DNA of 64,000 nucleotides from Streptomyces sp. YIM 121038 (GTDB lineage Bacteria; Actinomycetota; Actinomycetes; Streptomycetales; Streptomycetaceae): NCBI RefSeq assembly GCF_006088715.1, contig NZ_CP030771.1, forward strand, positions 5,661,501 to 5,725,500. The letters are read 5' to 3'. This document shows, in pieces, positions 50,108 to 58,896 of the stretch; position 1 is the first letter of the stretch; every line of letters begins with the position of its first letter. Under the pieces are notes generated by a model that ran no database searches, was not told the origin of the DNA, and saw only the letters and a program-made list of their open reading frames with translations. A program made the position numbers and the translations under genes.

Positions 50108-51574
50108 ATGGGCGCCCGCGCGTGGGCACTGCTGCTCGTCCTCTGCGGCACGATCTTCCTGGAGGGCGCCGACATCGCGATGCTCGCGATCGCGATCCCC
50201 ACGATCAGGTCCGACCTGGACCTGTCGACGGCCACCGCGGCCTGGGTGATCAGCTCGTACGTCCTCGGCTACGCGGGCTTCACGCTGCTCGGCGGCCGCG
50301 CGGCCGACCTGCTCGGCAGGCGACGGATGTTCCTGACCTGGCTCGGGGTCTTCCTGGTCTTCTCCGGGCTCGGCGGCCTCGCGACCGAGGGCTGGATGCT
50401 GATCGTGGCCCGGTTCGTGACCGGCGTGGCCGCCGCGTTCATGACGCCCGCCGCGATGTCCATCATCACCACCTCGTACGCGGAGGGCCCCGAGCGCAAC
50501 AAGGCGCTGCTCGTGTTCGCGGGCACCTCGGCGGGCGGCTTCTCGCTCGGCCTGGTCATCGGCGGGCTGCTCACCGAACTCGGCTGGCAGTGGGTGTTCT
50601 TCGCCCCGGTCGTCCTCGCCGCCGCGATCCTCGCCGCCGCCGTCCGGCTCGTGCCCGCGGCCGACGCGCCCGCGGCGAAGGCGTCGGCGACCCTGCGCTC
50701 GGGCGGCTTCGACCTGCCGGGCGCGGCGGCGGCCGCGGGCGCCATGCTGCTGCTCGCCTACGGCGTCGTACGGCTCGAACACGGCCTCGACGGCTGGCCG
50801 TTGACGCTCGGCGCAACCCTCGGCGGGCTGCTGCTCGGCGCGGCGTTCGTCGGCATCGAGCGCCGCGCGGCCGTGCCGCTCGTGCGCCTCGGCATCTTCC
50901 GCACCGGCACGGTGGTGCGGGCCGGGCTCGGCGCGCTGCTGTTCCTCGGCGCCTTCATGGGCTTCCAGTTCGTGCTCACGCTGTACTTGCAGGAGCTGCG
51001 CGGCTGGTCGTCGTGGCAGACGGCGATCGCCCTCGTCGTGATGGGCTGCGACGTGGTGCTCGCGCCGACCCTCACGCCCCGCCTGGTGAACCGCTACGGC
51101 CACGCCCGCGTCATCCTCGGCGGCTTCCTGCTCGCGGCCCTCGCGTACGCGCTGTTCCTGCCGGTCGGCAGGGACTGGACGTACGCGGCGATGTTCCCGA
51201 CGCTGCTCATCGCGGGCACGTCCTTCGCCCTCGCGTACGGGCCGCTGATGATCGCGGCGACCGACGGCGTCGCCGCGCGGGAGCAGGGCCTCGCGGGCGG
51301 AATCCTGCACACCGCCACGCAGTTCGGGGCGGCGATCGGGGTCTCGGGCGTGACGGCGGTGTACGGGCTCGTCGCCGGGGGCCACGGCGGCACCGCCGGG
51401 GCCGGGCACTCGCTCGACGCCTTCCGCGCGGCCCTCGTGGTGCCGGTGGCCCTCGCCCTGGTGGGCGTGGCCGTCGCCCTGGCCGGGGTGGTGCGCGGCG
51501 GGCGACCGCCTCAGCCCGCGGCCCGCAGCGAAGAACCGGCCGCCGCCCTGCCCGTGACCAGCGAGGCGCGGTGA
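50108..51574 (+). CDS. MFS transporter, DHA2 drug-exporter type
   Basis: 488 residues, about 14 membrane helices. It has AIPTIRSDLDLSTATAAWVISSYVLGYAGFTLLGGRAADLLGRRR, where the last part is MFS motif A, and later ARFVTGVAAAFMTPAAMSI. DHA2 pumps export hydrophobic drugs or metabolites by proton antiport. ATG 50108 with CGAGGAG upstream. Probably repressed by the divergent HxlR. Its 3' end overlaps the convergent AraC gene by 64 bases. Confidence 0.9.
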   Translation: MGARAWALLLVLCGTIFLEGADIAMLAIAIPTIRSDLDLSTATAAWVISSYVLGYAGFTLLGGRAADLLGRRRMFLTWLGVFLVFSGLGGLATEGWMLIVARFVTGVAAAFMTPAAMSIITTSYAEGPERNKALLVFAGTSAGGFSLGLVIGGLLTELGWQWVFFAPVVLAAAILAAAVRLVPAADAPAAKASATLRSGGFDLPGAAAAAGAMLLLAYGVVRLEHGLDGWPLTLGATLGGLLLGAAFVGIERRAAVPLVRLGIFRTGTVVRAGLGALLFLGAFMGFQFVLTLYLQELRGWSSWQTAIALVVMGCDVVLAPTLTPRLVNRYGHARVILGGFLLAALAYALFLPVGRDWTYAAMFPTLLIAGTSFALAYGPLMIAATDGVAAREQGLAGGILHTATQFGAAIGVSGVTAVYGLVAGGHGGTAGAGHSLDAFRAALVVPVALALVGVAVALAGVVRGGRPPQPAARSEEPAAALPVTSEAR

Positions 51575-52371
51575 CCGCTCGGGCTGATGCCCCGGATCCG
51601 CTTGAAGGCGTCGCTGAAGCCGAACCCGTCGGCGTACCCGACCCGTCCGGCCACGGACGCCACCGTCGCACCCGGCTCGGCGAGCAGCTCGGCGGCCAGC
51701 GTCATGCGCCACTCGGTGAGGTACGCCATCGGCGGCTGCCCGACGAGATCGGCGAAGCGGCGGGCGAAGGCCGCGCGTGAGACCCGGGCGCGCGCGGCGA
51801 GCGCCGCCACCGTCCAGGCCCGGCCCGGCTCCTCGTGCATGGCGCGCAGGGCCGGGCCCACCACGTCGTCGCCCAGCGCCCGGTACCAGGCGGGCGGGCA
51901 GGACTCGGGCAGGTCGAACCACTCCCGCAGGGTGCAGGCGAGCAGCCAGTCGAGCATCCGGTCCATCACGTACTGGCGCCCCGCCCGGTCGGCCGCCACC
52001 TCGTCCGCGATCAGGCCGATGATCGTCAGGCACTCCTCGCCGCCGGGCACCACGAGCACCGGCGGCAGCGCGCTGAGCAGCCGCCGTCCGCCGCTGCCGT
52101 CCCACTGGTAGGTGCCGGTGACCAGCTCGGTCTCCGCGTCGCCCGCGGCGGCGACGCCGAAAGGGCCCGAGGTGCGCACGGCGGCGCAGCCCGCCCCCAG
52201 GGTGCGCGTCCCGCCCGGGCCCGTGACGTGGGCCTGCCCGCGCAACACCATGACCAGGGTCAGCGCGACGGGCTCCGTCGGCTCCGGCTCCCACGCCCCG
52301 CGCAGCACCGTACGGGCGAACAGCGCGCCGTCCGCGCGGATGCCGCGCAGCAGATCCCCCAGAGCGTCCAT
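51511..52371 (-). CDS. AraC-family transcription regulator (cupin-type sensor)
   Basis: 286 residues. The N-terminal cupin-like part (LRGIRADGALFARTVLRGAW to about 150) resembles AraC-type ligand domains. The C-terminal HTH pair is WTVAALAARARVSRAAFARRFADLVG and ATVASVAGRVGYADGFGFSDAFKRIRGISP. ATG 52371 is chosen. It diverges from an NmrA-type gene; three 21-bp-spaced repeats in the 101-bp gap look like its operator. Confidence 0.9.
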   Translation of the reverse strand: MDALGDLLRGIRADGALFARTVLRGAWEPEPTEPVALTLVMVLRGQAHVTGPGGTRTLGAGCAAVRTSGPFGVAAAGDAETELVTGTYQWDGSGGRRLLSALPPVLVVPGGEECLTIIGLIADEVAADRAGRQYVMDRMLDWLLACTLREWFDLPESCPPAWYRALGDDVVGPALRAMHEEPGRAWTVAALAARARVSRAAFARRFADLVGQPPMAYLTEWRMTLAAELLAEPGATVASVAGRVGYADGFGFSDAFKRIRGISPSGHRASLVTGRAAAGSSLRAAG

Positions 52372-52382
52372 GCCCCCACCGT

Positions 52383-52439
52383 AGACGGCCGTCCGGGCCG
52401 GCAAGACGGACGCCTATGGGGCCGAGACGGACGCCCATG
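52383..52439. promoter_or_regulatory. Three 21-bp-phased direct repeats, probable AraC operator
   Basis: AGACGG(C/A)CG(T/C)C begins at 52383, 52404 and 52425. The last two copies match over 14 of 15 bases (AGACGGACGCCYATG). The spacing is exactly two helical turns, as expected for direct-repeat binding by AraC-type dimers. Confidence 0.7.
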
Positions 52440-52472
52440 TCACCGGGAGCGGCACCGGGGTTGGCTGGACGC

Positions 52473-53339
52473 ATGACGACGACACCCCAGCAGACACCCC
52501 AGAAGGCACCGCGTACCGACGACCTGATCCTCGTGCTCGGCGCCACCGGCAAGACCGGGCGCAGGCTCGTGCCCCGGCTGCGCGCGGCGGGCCACACCGT
52601 GCGCGCGGCCTCCCGCTCCGGCGAGACCCGTTTCGACTGGAACGAACGCTCTACCTGGGCGGCGGCGTTGGACGGCGCGTCCGCCCTCTACCTGGTCGCG
52701 CCGGAGGAGCCGGAGCCCGTCGCCGACTTCGTGGCCCAGGCCGTGGCGGCGGGCGTGCGCCGCTTCGTGGTCCTGTCCGGGCGCGGCATCGAGGTGTCCG
52801 GCGAGTCCTTCCTCGCGGGCATGGCGCGGGCGGACCGCGTGGTGCGGGAGGCGGACGTCGACTGGACGGTGATCCGCGCCAACAACTTCGCGCAGAACTT
52901 CGACGAGGACTACGCCCACGCCCCGCTGCTCGCGGGCCGCCTCGCCCTGCCGGTCGGCGACGTGGCCGAGCCGTTCGTCGACGTCGAGGACATCGCGGAG
53001 GTCGCGGCCGCGCTGCTCACCGAGGAGGGCCACTCCGGCCGCGTGTACGACCTTTCGGGCCCGCGCGCCCTCACCTACGCCGAGGCGGTCGCGGAGATCG
53101 CGGCGGCGTCGGGCCGCCCGATGCGCTTCGAGGCGGTCACGCAGGAGCAGTTCCTGGCGGAGCTCCGCGCGGCGGAGGTCCCCGAGCCGCTGGCGCGCGA
53201 ACTGGCCGCCGTCTTCACGTTCACGGCCGAGGGCCACCTCTCGCCGCTCGCGACGGGCGTCCAGGACGTACTCGGCCGGGCGCCGAGGGACTTCAGCGCG
53301 TACGTGAAGTCGGCGGCGGCGCGGGGTGCGTGGGCCTGA
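52473..53339 (+). CDS. NmrA-like NAD(P)-binding protein
   Basis: 288 residues. The Rossmann loop is ILVLGATGKTGRRLVPRL (residues about 18-35), followed by AGHTVRAASRSG and the atypical-SDR segments RRFVVLSGRGIEVS and WTVIRANNFAQNF. The catalytic Tyr-x3-Lys of classical SDRs is absent, as in NmrA sensors and some quinone reductases. Probable target of the divergent AraC regulator. Its last 47 bases overlap the convergent rarD. Confidence 0.85.
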   Translation: MTTTPQQTPQKAPRTDDLILVLGATGKTGRRLVPRLRAAGHTVRAASRSGETRFDWNERSTWAAALDGASALYLVAPEEPEPVADFVAQAVAAGVRRFVVLSGRGIEVSGESFLAGMARADRVVREADVDWTVIRANNFAQNFDEDYAHAPLLAGRLALPVGDVAEPFVDVEDIAEVAAALLTEEGHSGRVYDLSGPRALTYAEAVAEIAAASGRPMRFEAVTQEQFLAELRAAEVPEPLARELAAVFTFTAEGHLSPLATGVQDVLGRAPRDFSAYVKSAAARGAWA

Positions 53340-54279
53340 CGGCGGGAGACGGGACGGCCTGCCGCGCGGCGGCGGCCCGCGCCGCGTTGCGCCGCGCGAA
53401 GCGGAACGCGTCGAAGGTCAGCAGCGCGAGCGCCAGCCACACCAGGGCGAACCCGGCCCACCGCTCCGGCGGCATCTCCTCGTGGAAGTACAGGATGCCG
53501 AGCAGGAACTGGAACACGGGCGCCAGGTACTGGAGCAGCCCCAGCGTGGACAGCGGCACGCGGATCGCGGCGGCGCCGAAGCAGACCAGCGGCGCCGCCG
53601 TCACCACGCCGGTCGCGGCGAGCAGCGCGGCGTGCCCGGCGCCCTCCGTGCCGAACACGAGGTCGCCCCGGGTGCCGAGCCACACCAGATAGGCGACGGC
53701 GGGCAGGAACTGCACGGCCGTCTCGGCGGCCAGGGACTCCAGACCGCCGAGGTTGACCTTCTTCTTCACCAGGCCGTACGTCGCGAAGGTGAAGGCCAGG
53801 CACAGCGAGATCCACGGCGGCCTGCCGTAGCCGATGGCGAGGACGAGCACGGCGGCCAGGCCCACGGCGACGGCGGCCCACTGCACGGGCCGCAGCCGCT
53901 CGCCGAGCAGCAGCACGCCGATCGCGATGGTGACCAGGGGGTTGATGAAGTAGCCGAGGGAGGCCTCGACGACGTGGCCGGTGTTCACGGCCCAGATGTA
54001 GATGCCCCAGTTGACGGTGATGACGGACGCGGCGATGGCGACGAGGCCCAGTTTGCGGGGCTGGCGCAGCAGTTCACCGGCCCAGGCCCAGCGGCGTACG
54101 AAGAGCAGTGCGACGGCGACGACCACGAGGGACCAGGCCATGCGGTGGGCCAGGATCTCGCCCGCGCCCGCGGGCTTGAGGAGCGGCCAGAAGAGGGGCA
54201 CGAGGCCCCACATGCCGTAGGCGGCGATGCCGTTCAGGAGGCCTGTGCGGGCTTCCCCCTTCGCCTGCGCAGGTCCCAC
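53293..54279 (-). CDS. rarD: RarD-type EamA-family permease
   Basis: 328 residues, ten membrane helices in two EamA halves. It begins GLLNGIAAYGMWGLVPLFWPLLKPAGAGEILAHRM, the RarD hallmark, with VITVNWGIYIWAVNTGHVVEASLGYFINPL further on. GTG 54279 is chosen because GGAGGAGG ends just upstream; an in-frame ATG at 54348 adds a non-membrane stretch. RarD proteins are drug/metabolite exporters of uncertain substrate. Confidence 0.88.
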   Translation of the reverse strand: MGPAQAKGEARTGLLNGIAAYGMWGLVPLFWPLLKPAGAGEILAHRMAWSLVVVAVALLFVRRWAWAGELLRQPRKLGLVAIAASVITVNWGIYIWAVNTGHVVEASLGYFINPLVTIAIGVLLLGERLRPVQWAAVAVGLAAVLVLAIGYGRPPWISLCLAFTFATYGLVKKKVNLGGLESLAAETAVQFLPAVAYLVWLGTRGDLVFGTEGAGHAALLAATGVVTAAPLVCFGAAAIRVPLSTLGLLQYLAPVFQFLLGILYFHEEMPPERWAGFALVWLALALLTFDAFRFARRNAARAAAARQAVPSPAVRPTHPAPPPTSRTR

Positions 54280-54466
54280 AGTTCCTCCTCCGTACCGGCA
54301 GCCCCACGCTGCCTTCCGAAGGTAGCGCCCACGGCCCTGACCTGTCATGCCCGTTTCGCCATACGGTCATGACACACCTGCCCCCCTGCTGTGGGCAGCT
54401 GGTCCGCCCAGAGGGCGGAACGGGTGGGCACAGCCCCCCACCGGCCAGCACCCGCAAACGAGACGG

Positions 54467-55327
54467 TCAGACCAGAGCGGCAGCAACAGCCGAGGCAAGC
54501 GGCGTGGTCGGCCGCCCGATGAGCCGGGCAAGATCCCCGCTCGTCCCCGCGAGCCGCCCCCGGCGAATCGCCGCGTCCGCATCCACCAGCACCGCCGCCA
54601 CCGGCTCCGGCAGCCCCGCCCCCACCAGCACCGCCAGATGCTCCGCGGGCGACACCTCGGCGTAGGACACAGACGTGCCGGAGGCCTTCGCGACCTCCGC
54701 CGCGTACTCGGGGAAGCTCCACGCCACGTCCCCGCTCAGCTCGTACGCGCGCCCCTCGTGGCCCTCGCCGGTCAGGACGGCGACGGCCGCGGCGGCGTAG
54801 TCGGCGCGGGCGGCGGAGGCGACGCGGCCCGAGGGCCCGGCGCTGCCGACGACGGCCCCGTGCTCCAGGACGGGGGCGAGGTGCTCGGTGTGGTTCTCGT
54901 GGTACCAGCCGTTGCGCAGGAACGTGTACGGAAGGCCCGACGCGAGCACCGCCCGCTCGGTCTCCTTGTGCTCGGCGGCGAGGTCGAAGTCGGCGTCCGG
55001 CCCGCCGAGGATGCCCGTGTACACCAGGTGCGCGACCCCGGCGGCCCGCGCCGCGTCGATGACGGCCCGGTGCTGCGGCACCCGGCGCCCGATCTCGCTG
55101 CCGGACACGAGCAGGACCTTGTCGCCCGCCGCGAAGGCGCCCGTGAGGGTCTCGGGCGCGCTGTAGTCCGCGATCCGCAGCTCGACGCCGCGCGCGGCGA
55201 GGTCGGCGGCCTTCTCCTCGTTCCGTACGACGGCCACGACCCGGTCGGCGGGCACGCCCGCGGCGAGAAGCCCTTCGACGACGAGGCGGCCGAGGTGTCC
55301 GGTGGCTCCGGTGACGACGATGCTCAT
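54467..55327 (-). CDS. NAD(P)H:quinone oxidoreductase type 2 (QorB-like)
   Basis: 286 residues. The nucleotide loop is IVVTGATGHLGRLVVEGLL, followed by KVLLVSGSEIGRRVPQHRAVIDAA and LVYTGILGGPDADFDLA. This is the QOR2/YtfG layout, which reduces quinones in two-electron steps. The divergent neighbour is an HxlR regulator, just as ytfG and ytfH pair in E. coli, so function and regulation agree. ATG 55327; the preceding GGAGCAACC is a plausible ribosome site. Confidence 0.87.
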   Translation of the reverse strand: MSIVVTGATGHLGRLVVEGLLAAGVPADRVVAVVRNEEKAADLAARGVELRIADYSAPETLTGAFAAGDKVLLVSGSEIGRRVPQHRAVIDAARAAGVAHLVYTGILGGPDADFDLAAEHKETERAVLASGLPYTFLRNGWYHENHTEHLAPVLEHGAVVGSAGPSGRVASAARADYAAAAVAVLTGEGHEGRAYELSGDVAWSFPEYAAEVAKASGTSVSYAEVSPAEHLAVLVGAGLPEPVAAVLVDADAAIRRGRLAGTSGDLARLIGRPTTPLASAVAAALV

Positions 55328-55373
55328 GGGTGGTTGCTCCTGTATGTCCCGTTGGGATGAGGTATGGCACTCA

Positions 55374-55425
55374 CCCTAGCTAGGGCACTAACCATCCGTA
55401 AGTACCCACTTTGAAGTAAGGTACT
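55374..55425. promoter_or_regulatory. Two palindromes between the QorB-like and HxlR genes
   Basis: CCCTAGCTAGGG (55374-55385) is a perfect 12-bp palindrome. AGTACC...GGTACT (55401-55425) is an imperfect inverted repeat with CACTT/AAGT inner arms, four bases before the HxlR start. They look like HxlR-type (YodB-like, TACT-rich) operators. Confidence 0.65.
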
Positions 55426-55428
55426 GGC

Positions 55429-55815
55429 ATGGCCGTAAGTAAAAGTCGGACCCCGGGCGCCGAGCAGCTGTGCCCCCACCGCCTCGTCCTGGAGCACGTC
55501 ACGAGCCGCTGGGGCGTCCTCGTCCTGATCGCGCTCGCCGAGCGCTCGTACCGCTTCAGCGAGCTGCGCCGCGAGGTCAGCCGGATCGGCAGGACCGTCA
55601 GCGAGAAGATGCTGGCCCAGACCCTCCAGACCCTGGAGCGGGACGGCCTGGTGCTCCGCGAGGCCAGGCCGGTCATCCCGCCGCACGTCGACTACTCCCT
55701 CACCGGCCTGGGGCGCGAGGCCGCCGAGCAGGTCATGGCCCTCGCCACCTGGACGGACCGGCGCATGGACGACGTACTGAAGGCGCGCGAGGAGTACGAC
55801 GCGGCCCGCGCCTGA
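55429..55815 (+). CDS. HxlR-family regulator paired with quinone reductase
   Basis: 128 residues. The core is CPHRLVLEHVTSRWGVLVLIALAERSYRFSELRREV, then MLAQTLQTLERDGLV and PPHVDYSLTGLG. Cys15 lies at the conserved N-terminal position used by YodB/HypR/QorR for quinone or disulfide sensing. ATG 55429. It probably represses itself and the divergent QorB-like gene. Confidence 0.9.
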   Translation: MAVSKSRTPGAEQLCPHRLVLEHVTSRWGVLVLIALAERSYRFSELRREVSRIGRTVSEKMLAQTLQTLERDGLVLREARPVIPPHVDYSLTGLGREAAEQVMALATWTDRRMDDVLKAREEYDAARA

Positions 55816-55824
55816 CGCGCGCCG

Positions 55825-55878
55825 CGCGTACGACGAGGCCCGGTCCTGAAAGGTCAGGACCGGGCCTCGTCGTACGCG
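55825..55878. terminator. 25-bp perfect bidirectional terminator
   Basis: Arms at 55825-55849 and 55854-55878 are exact reverse complements around an AAGG loop. It fills most of the 74-bp gap between the convergent HxlR and korB genes, ending 12 bases from korB. Confidence 0.92.
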
Positions 55879-55889
55879 GGCGGTGACGG

Positions 55890-56972
55890 CTAGCCGACGA
55901 CCGTCCAGGTGTCGCCGCCGGCGAGCAGCGCCGCGAGGTCGCCCTTGCCGTGCTGCTCGACGGCCGTGTCGAGCTGGTCGGCCATGAGCGTGTCGTACAC
56001 CGGCCGCTCCACGCTCCGGAACACGCCGATCGGGGTGTGGTGCAGCGTGTCCGGGTCGGCCAGGCGCGAGAGCGCGAAGGCCGTGGTCGGGGACGCGGCG
56101 CGGGCGTCGTGGACGAGGATGTCGCCCTCGTTCTCCGCGGTCACGGGGACGACCTTGAGGTCGCCGGTGGCCGGGTCGCGCACGACGCCCTTGGAGCCTT
56201 CGGTGCCGAAGCGGATCGGCGCGCCGTGCTCCAGGCGGATCACGGCCTCCTCGGCCTGCTGCTTGTCCTTGAGGACCTCGAAGGCGCCGTCGTTGAAGAT
56301 GTTGCAGTTCTGGTAGATCTCCACCAGGGCCGTGCCCGGGTGGTCGGCGGCCTGGCGGAGGACCTCGGTCAGGTGCTTGCGGTCGGAGTCCACCGTGCGG
56401 GCGACGAAGGAGGCCTCGGCGCCGATCGCGAGGGACACCGGGTTGAAGGGCGCGTCGAGCGAGCCCATCGGCGTCGACTTGGTGATCTTCCCGACCTCGG
56501 AGGTGGGGGAGTACTGGCCCTTGGTGAGGCCGTAGATCCTGTTGTTGAACAGCAGGATCTTCAGGTTCACATTGCGCCGCAGGGCGTGGATCAGGTGGTT
56601 GCCGCCGATGGACAGGGCGTCGCCGTCACCGGTGACGACCCAGACGCTCAGGTCGCGCCGCGAGGAGGCGAGGCCCGTAGCGATGGCGGGGGCGCGGCCG
56701 TGGATGGAGTGCATCCCGTACGTGTTCATGTAGTACGGGAAGCGGGACGAGCAGCCGATGCCGGAGACGAAGACGATGTTCTCCTTGGCCAGGCCGAGCT
56801 CGGGCATGAAGCTCTGGACGGCCGCCAGGACCGCGTAGTCGCCGCAGCCGGGACACCAGCGCACTTCCTGGTCGGACTTGAAGTCCTTCATCGACTGCTT
56901 GGCCTCGGCCTTGGGCACGAGCTTCAGCAGCGTCTCGGAGCCGGTGGGCCCCTCGATCGTGGTGTCAGCCAT
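55890..56972 (-). CDS. korB: 2-oxoacid (2-oxoglutarate) ferredoxin oxidoreductase beta subunit
   Basis: 360 residues. Cluster ligands are Cys40 and Cys43 (RWCPGCGDYAVLAAVQ), Cys74 (GIGCSSRFP) and a fourth in EIYQNCNIF. The thiamine-diphosphate motif is GDGDALSIGGNHLIHALRRN...LLFNN. With KorA it oxidatively decarboxylates a 2-oxoacid, making acyl-CoA and reduced ferredoxin. 2-Oxoglutarate is the usual substrate of actinobacterial KorAB, though pyruvate cannot be excluded. It overlaps korA by eight bases and is the downstream gene. Confidence 0.93.
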   Translation of the reverse strand: MADTTIEGPTGSETLLKLVPKAEAKQSMKDFKSDQEVRWCPGCGDYAVLAAVQSFMPELGLAKENIVFVSGIGCSSRFPYYMNTYGMHSIHGRAPAIATGLASSRRDLSVWVVTGDGDALSIGGNHLIHALRRNVNLKILLFNNRIYGLTKGQYSPTSEVGKITKSTPMGSLDAPFNPVSLAIGAEASFVARTVDSDRKHLTEVLRQAADHPGTALVEIYQNCNIFNDGAFEVLKDKQQAEEAVIRLEHGAPIRFGTEGSKGVVRDPATGDLKVVPVTAENEGDILVHDARAASPTTAFALSRLADPDTLHHTPIGVFRSVERPVYDTLMADQLDTAVEQHGKGDLAALLAGGDTWTVVG

Positions 56973-58896
56973 CGATGGCCTCCTTGAGAGCCGTGGCGAG
57001 CTGCTCGGCCTTGAACGGCATTCCGTTGACCTGGTTGTAGGAGACCGCGTCCACGAGGTACTCGGCGCGGATCAGTGTGGCGAGCTGGCCGAGGTTCATC
57101 TCGGGGATCACCACCTTGTCGTAACGCTTCAGGACGTCGCCCAGGTTCCGCGGGAAGGGGTTGAGGTGGCGCAGATGGGCCTGCGCGACGCTCTGCCCCG
57201 CGGCGCGCAGCCGGCGCACGGCGGCGGTGATCGGCCCGTACGTGGAGCCCCAGCCGAGGACCAGGAGCCGCGCGTCGCCGGTCGCGTCGTCGACCTCGAG
57301 GTCCGGCACGGCGACGCCGTCGACCTTGGCCTGGCGGGTACGGACCATGAAGTCGTGGTTGGCCGGGTCGTACGAGATGTTGCCCGTGCCGTCCTGCTTC
57401 TCGATGCCGCCGATGCGGTGCTCAAGGCCCGGCGTGCCGGGGATCGCCCACGGCCGGGCGAGGGTCTTCGGGTCCCGCTTAAACGGCCAGAAGACGTCGG
57501 TGCCGTCCGCCAGGGTGTGGTTCGGCCCGGAGGCGAACTGCACGCGCAGGTCCGGGAGTTCGTCCGACTCCGGGATGCGCCACGGCTCGGAGCCGTTGGC
57601 CAGGTAGCCGTCGCTCAGCAGGAAGACGGGCGTGCGGTACGTCAGCGCGATCCGGGCCGCCTCCAGGGCGGCGTCGAAGCAGTCCGCCGGGGTGCGCGGG
57701 GCGACCACCGGCACCGGCGCCTCGCCGTTGCGGCCGTACATCGCCTGGAGCAGGTCGGCCTGCTCGGTCTTGGTGGGCAGACCGGTGGAGGGCCCGCCGC
57801 GCTGGATGTCCACGACCACGAGCGGCAGCTCCAGGCTCACCGCGAGGCCGATCGTCTCCGACTTCAGGGCCACGCCGGGCCCCGACGTCGTGGTCACCGC
57901 GAGCGAGCCGCCGAAAGCGGCGCCGAGGGCGGCGCCGATGCCCGCGATCTCGTCCTCGGCCTGGAAGGTGCGCACGCCGAAGTTCTTGTGCTTGCTCAGC
58001 TCGTGCAGGATGTCCGAGGCGGGCGTGATCGGGTACGAGCCCAGGTACAGCGGCAGGTCGGCCTGGCGCGAGGCGGCGATCAGGCCGTAGGCGAGGGCGA
58101 GGTTGCCGGAGATGTTCCGGTAGGTGCCCGGCGGGAAGGCGGCCGCCGCGGGTGCCACCTCGTAGGAGACCGCGAAGTCCTCGGTCGTCTCGCCGAAGTT
58201 CCAGCCCGCGCGGAACGCGGTGATGTTCGCCTCCGCGATGTCCGGCTTCTTGGCGAACTTCGTCCGCAGGAACCGCTCGGTCCCCTCGGTCGGCCGGTGG
58301 TACATCCACGAGAGCAGACCGAGCGCGAACATGTTCTTGCTGCGGCCCGCGTCCTTGCGGGACAGGTCGAAGTCCTTCAGCGCCTCGACCGTCAGCGTGG
58401 TCAGCGGCACCGGGTGGACCTGGAACCCGTCGAGCGAGCCGTCCTCCAGCGGCGAGGTCTCGTACCCCACCTTCTGCATGGCCCGCTTGGTGAATTCGTC
58501 CGTGTTGACGATGATCTCGGCGCCGCGCGGCACGTCGCCGATGTTCGCCTTGAGGGCGGCCGGGTTCATCGCGACCAATACGTTCGGCGCGTCGCCCGGG
58601 GTGAGGATGTCGTGATCGGCGAAGTGCAGCTGGAAGCTGGATACGCCCGGCAGCGTGCCGGCGGGGGCACGGATTTCGGCGGGGAAGTTCGGCAGCGTCG
58701 ACAGGTCGTTGCCGAAGGACGCCGTTTCGGAGGTGAACCGGTCACCGGTGAGCTGCATGCCGTCACCGGAGTCACCCGCGAAACGAATGATCACTCGGTC
58801 GAGACGGCGTACGTCCTTCTCGCCCGCGGGCCTGCGCTGTTCCCCGACTACGGCTTCGTCGGCCTGCTCGGCCGGGCTACTGACCTGGCTGGTCAC
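56965..58896 (-). CDS. korA: 2-oxoacid (2-oxoglutarate) ferredoxin oxidoreductase alpha subunit (gamma-alpha fusion)
   Basis: 643 residues. The N-terminal gamma-type domain starts RFAGDSGDGMQLTGDRF and runs to about 210. The pyrimidine-binding alpha domain includes YPITPASDILHELSKHKNF and QAEDEIAGIGAALGAAFGGSLAVTTTSGPG; an RGGPSTGLPTKTEQADL segment follows. There are no cluster cysteines of its own. The start is GTG 58896 with GGGAGGT upstream. It is first in a two-gene operon with korB, about 4.4 kb from nuoA2. Confidence 0.93.
   Translation of the reverse strand: MTSQVSSPAEQADEAVVGEQRRPAGEKDVRRLDRVIIRFAGDSGDGMQLTGDRFTSETASFGNDLSTLPNFPAEIRAPAGTLPGVSSFQLHFADHDILTPGDAPNVLVAMNPAALKANIGDVPRGAEIIVNTDEFTKRAMQKVGYETSPLEDGSLDGFQVHPVPLTTLTVEALKDFDLSRKDAGRSKNMFALGLLSWMYHRPTEGTERFLRTKFAKKPDIAEANITAFRAGWNFGETTEDFAVSYEVAPAAAAFPPGTYRNISGNLALAYGLIAASRQADLPLYLGSYPITPASDILHELSKHKNFGVRTFQAEDEIAGIGAALGAAFGGSLAVTTTSGPGVALKSETIGLAVSLELPLVVVDIQRGGPSTGLPTKTEQADLLQAMYGRNGEAPVPVVAPRTPADCFDAALEAARIALTYRTPVFLLSDGYLANGSEPWRIPESDELPDLRVQFASGPNHTLADGTDVFWPFKRDPKTLARPWAIPGTPGLEHRIGGIEKQDGTGNISYDPANHDFMVRTRQAKVDGVAVPDLEVDDATGDARLLVLGWGSTYGPITAAVRRLRAAGQSVAQAHLRHLNPFPRNLGDVLKRYDKVVIPEMNLGQLATLIRAEYLVDAVSYNQVNGMPFKAEQLATALKEAIDG

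Noticed and set aside
52416..52472. Earlier ATG for the NmrA-like gene
   Set aside because: The added residues are not Rossmann-like and would overlap the 21-bp operator repeats.
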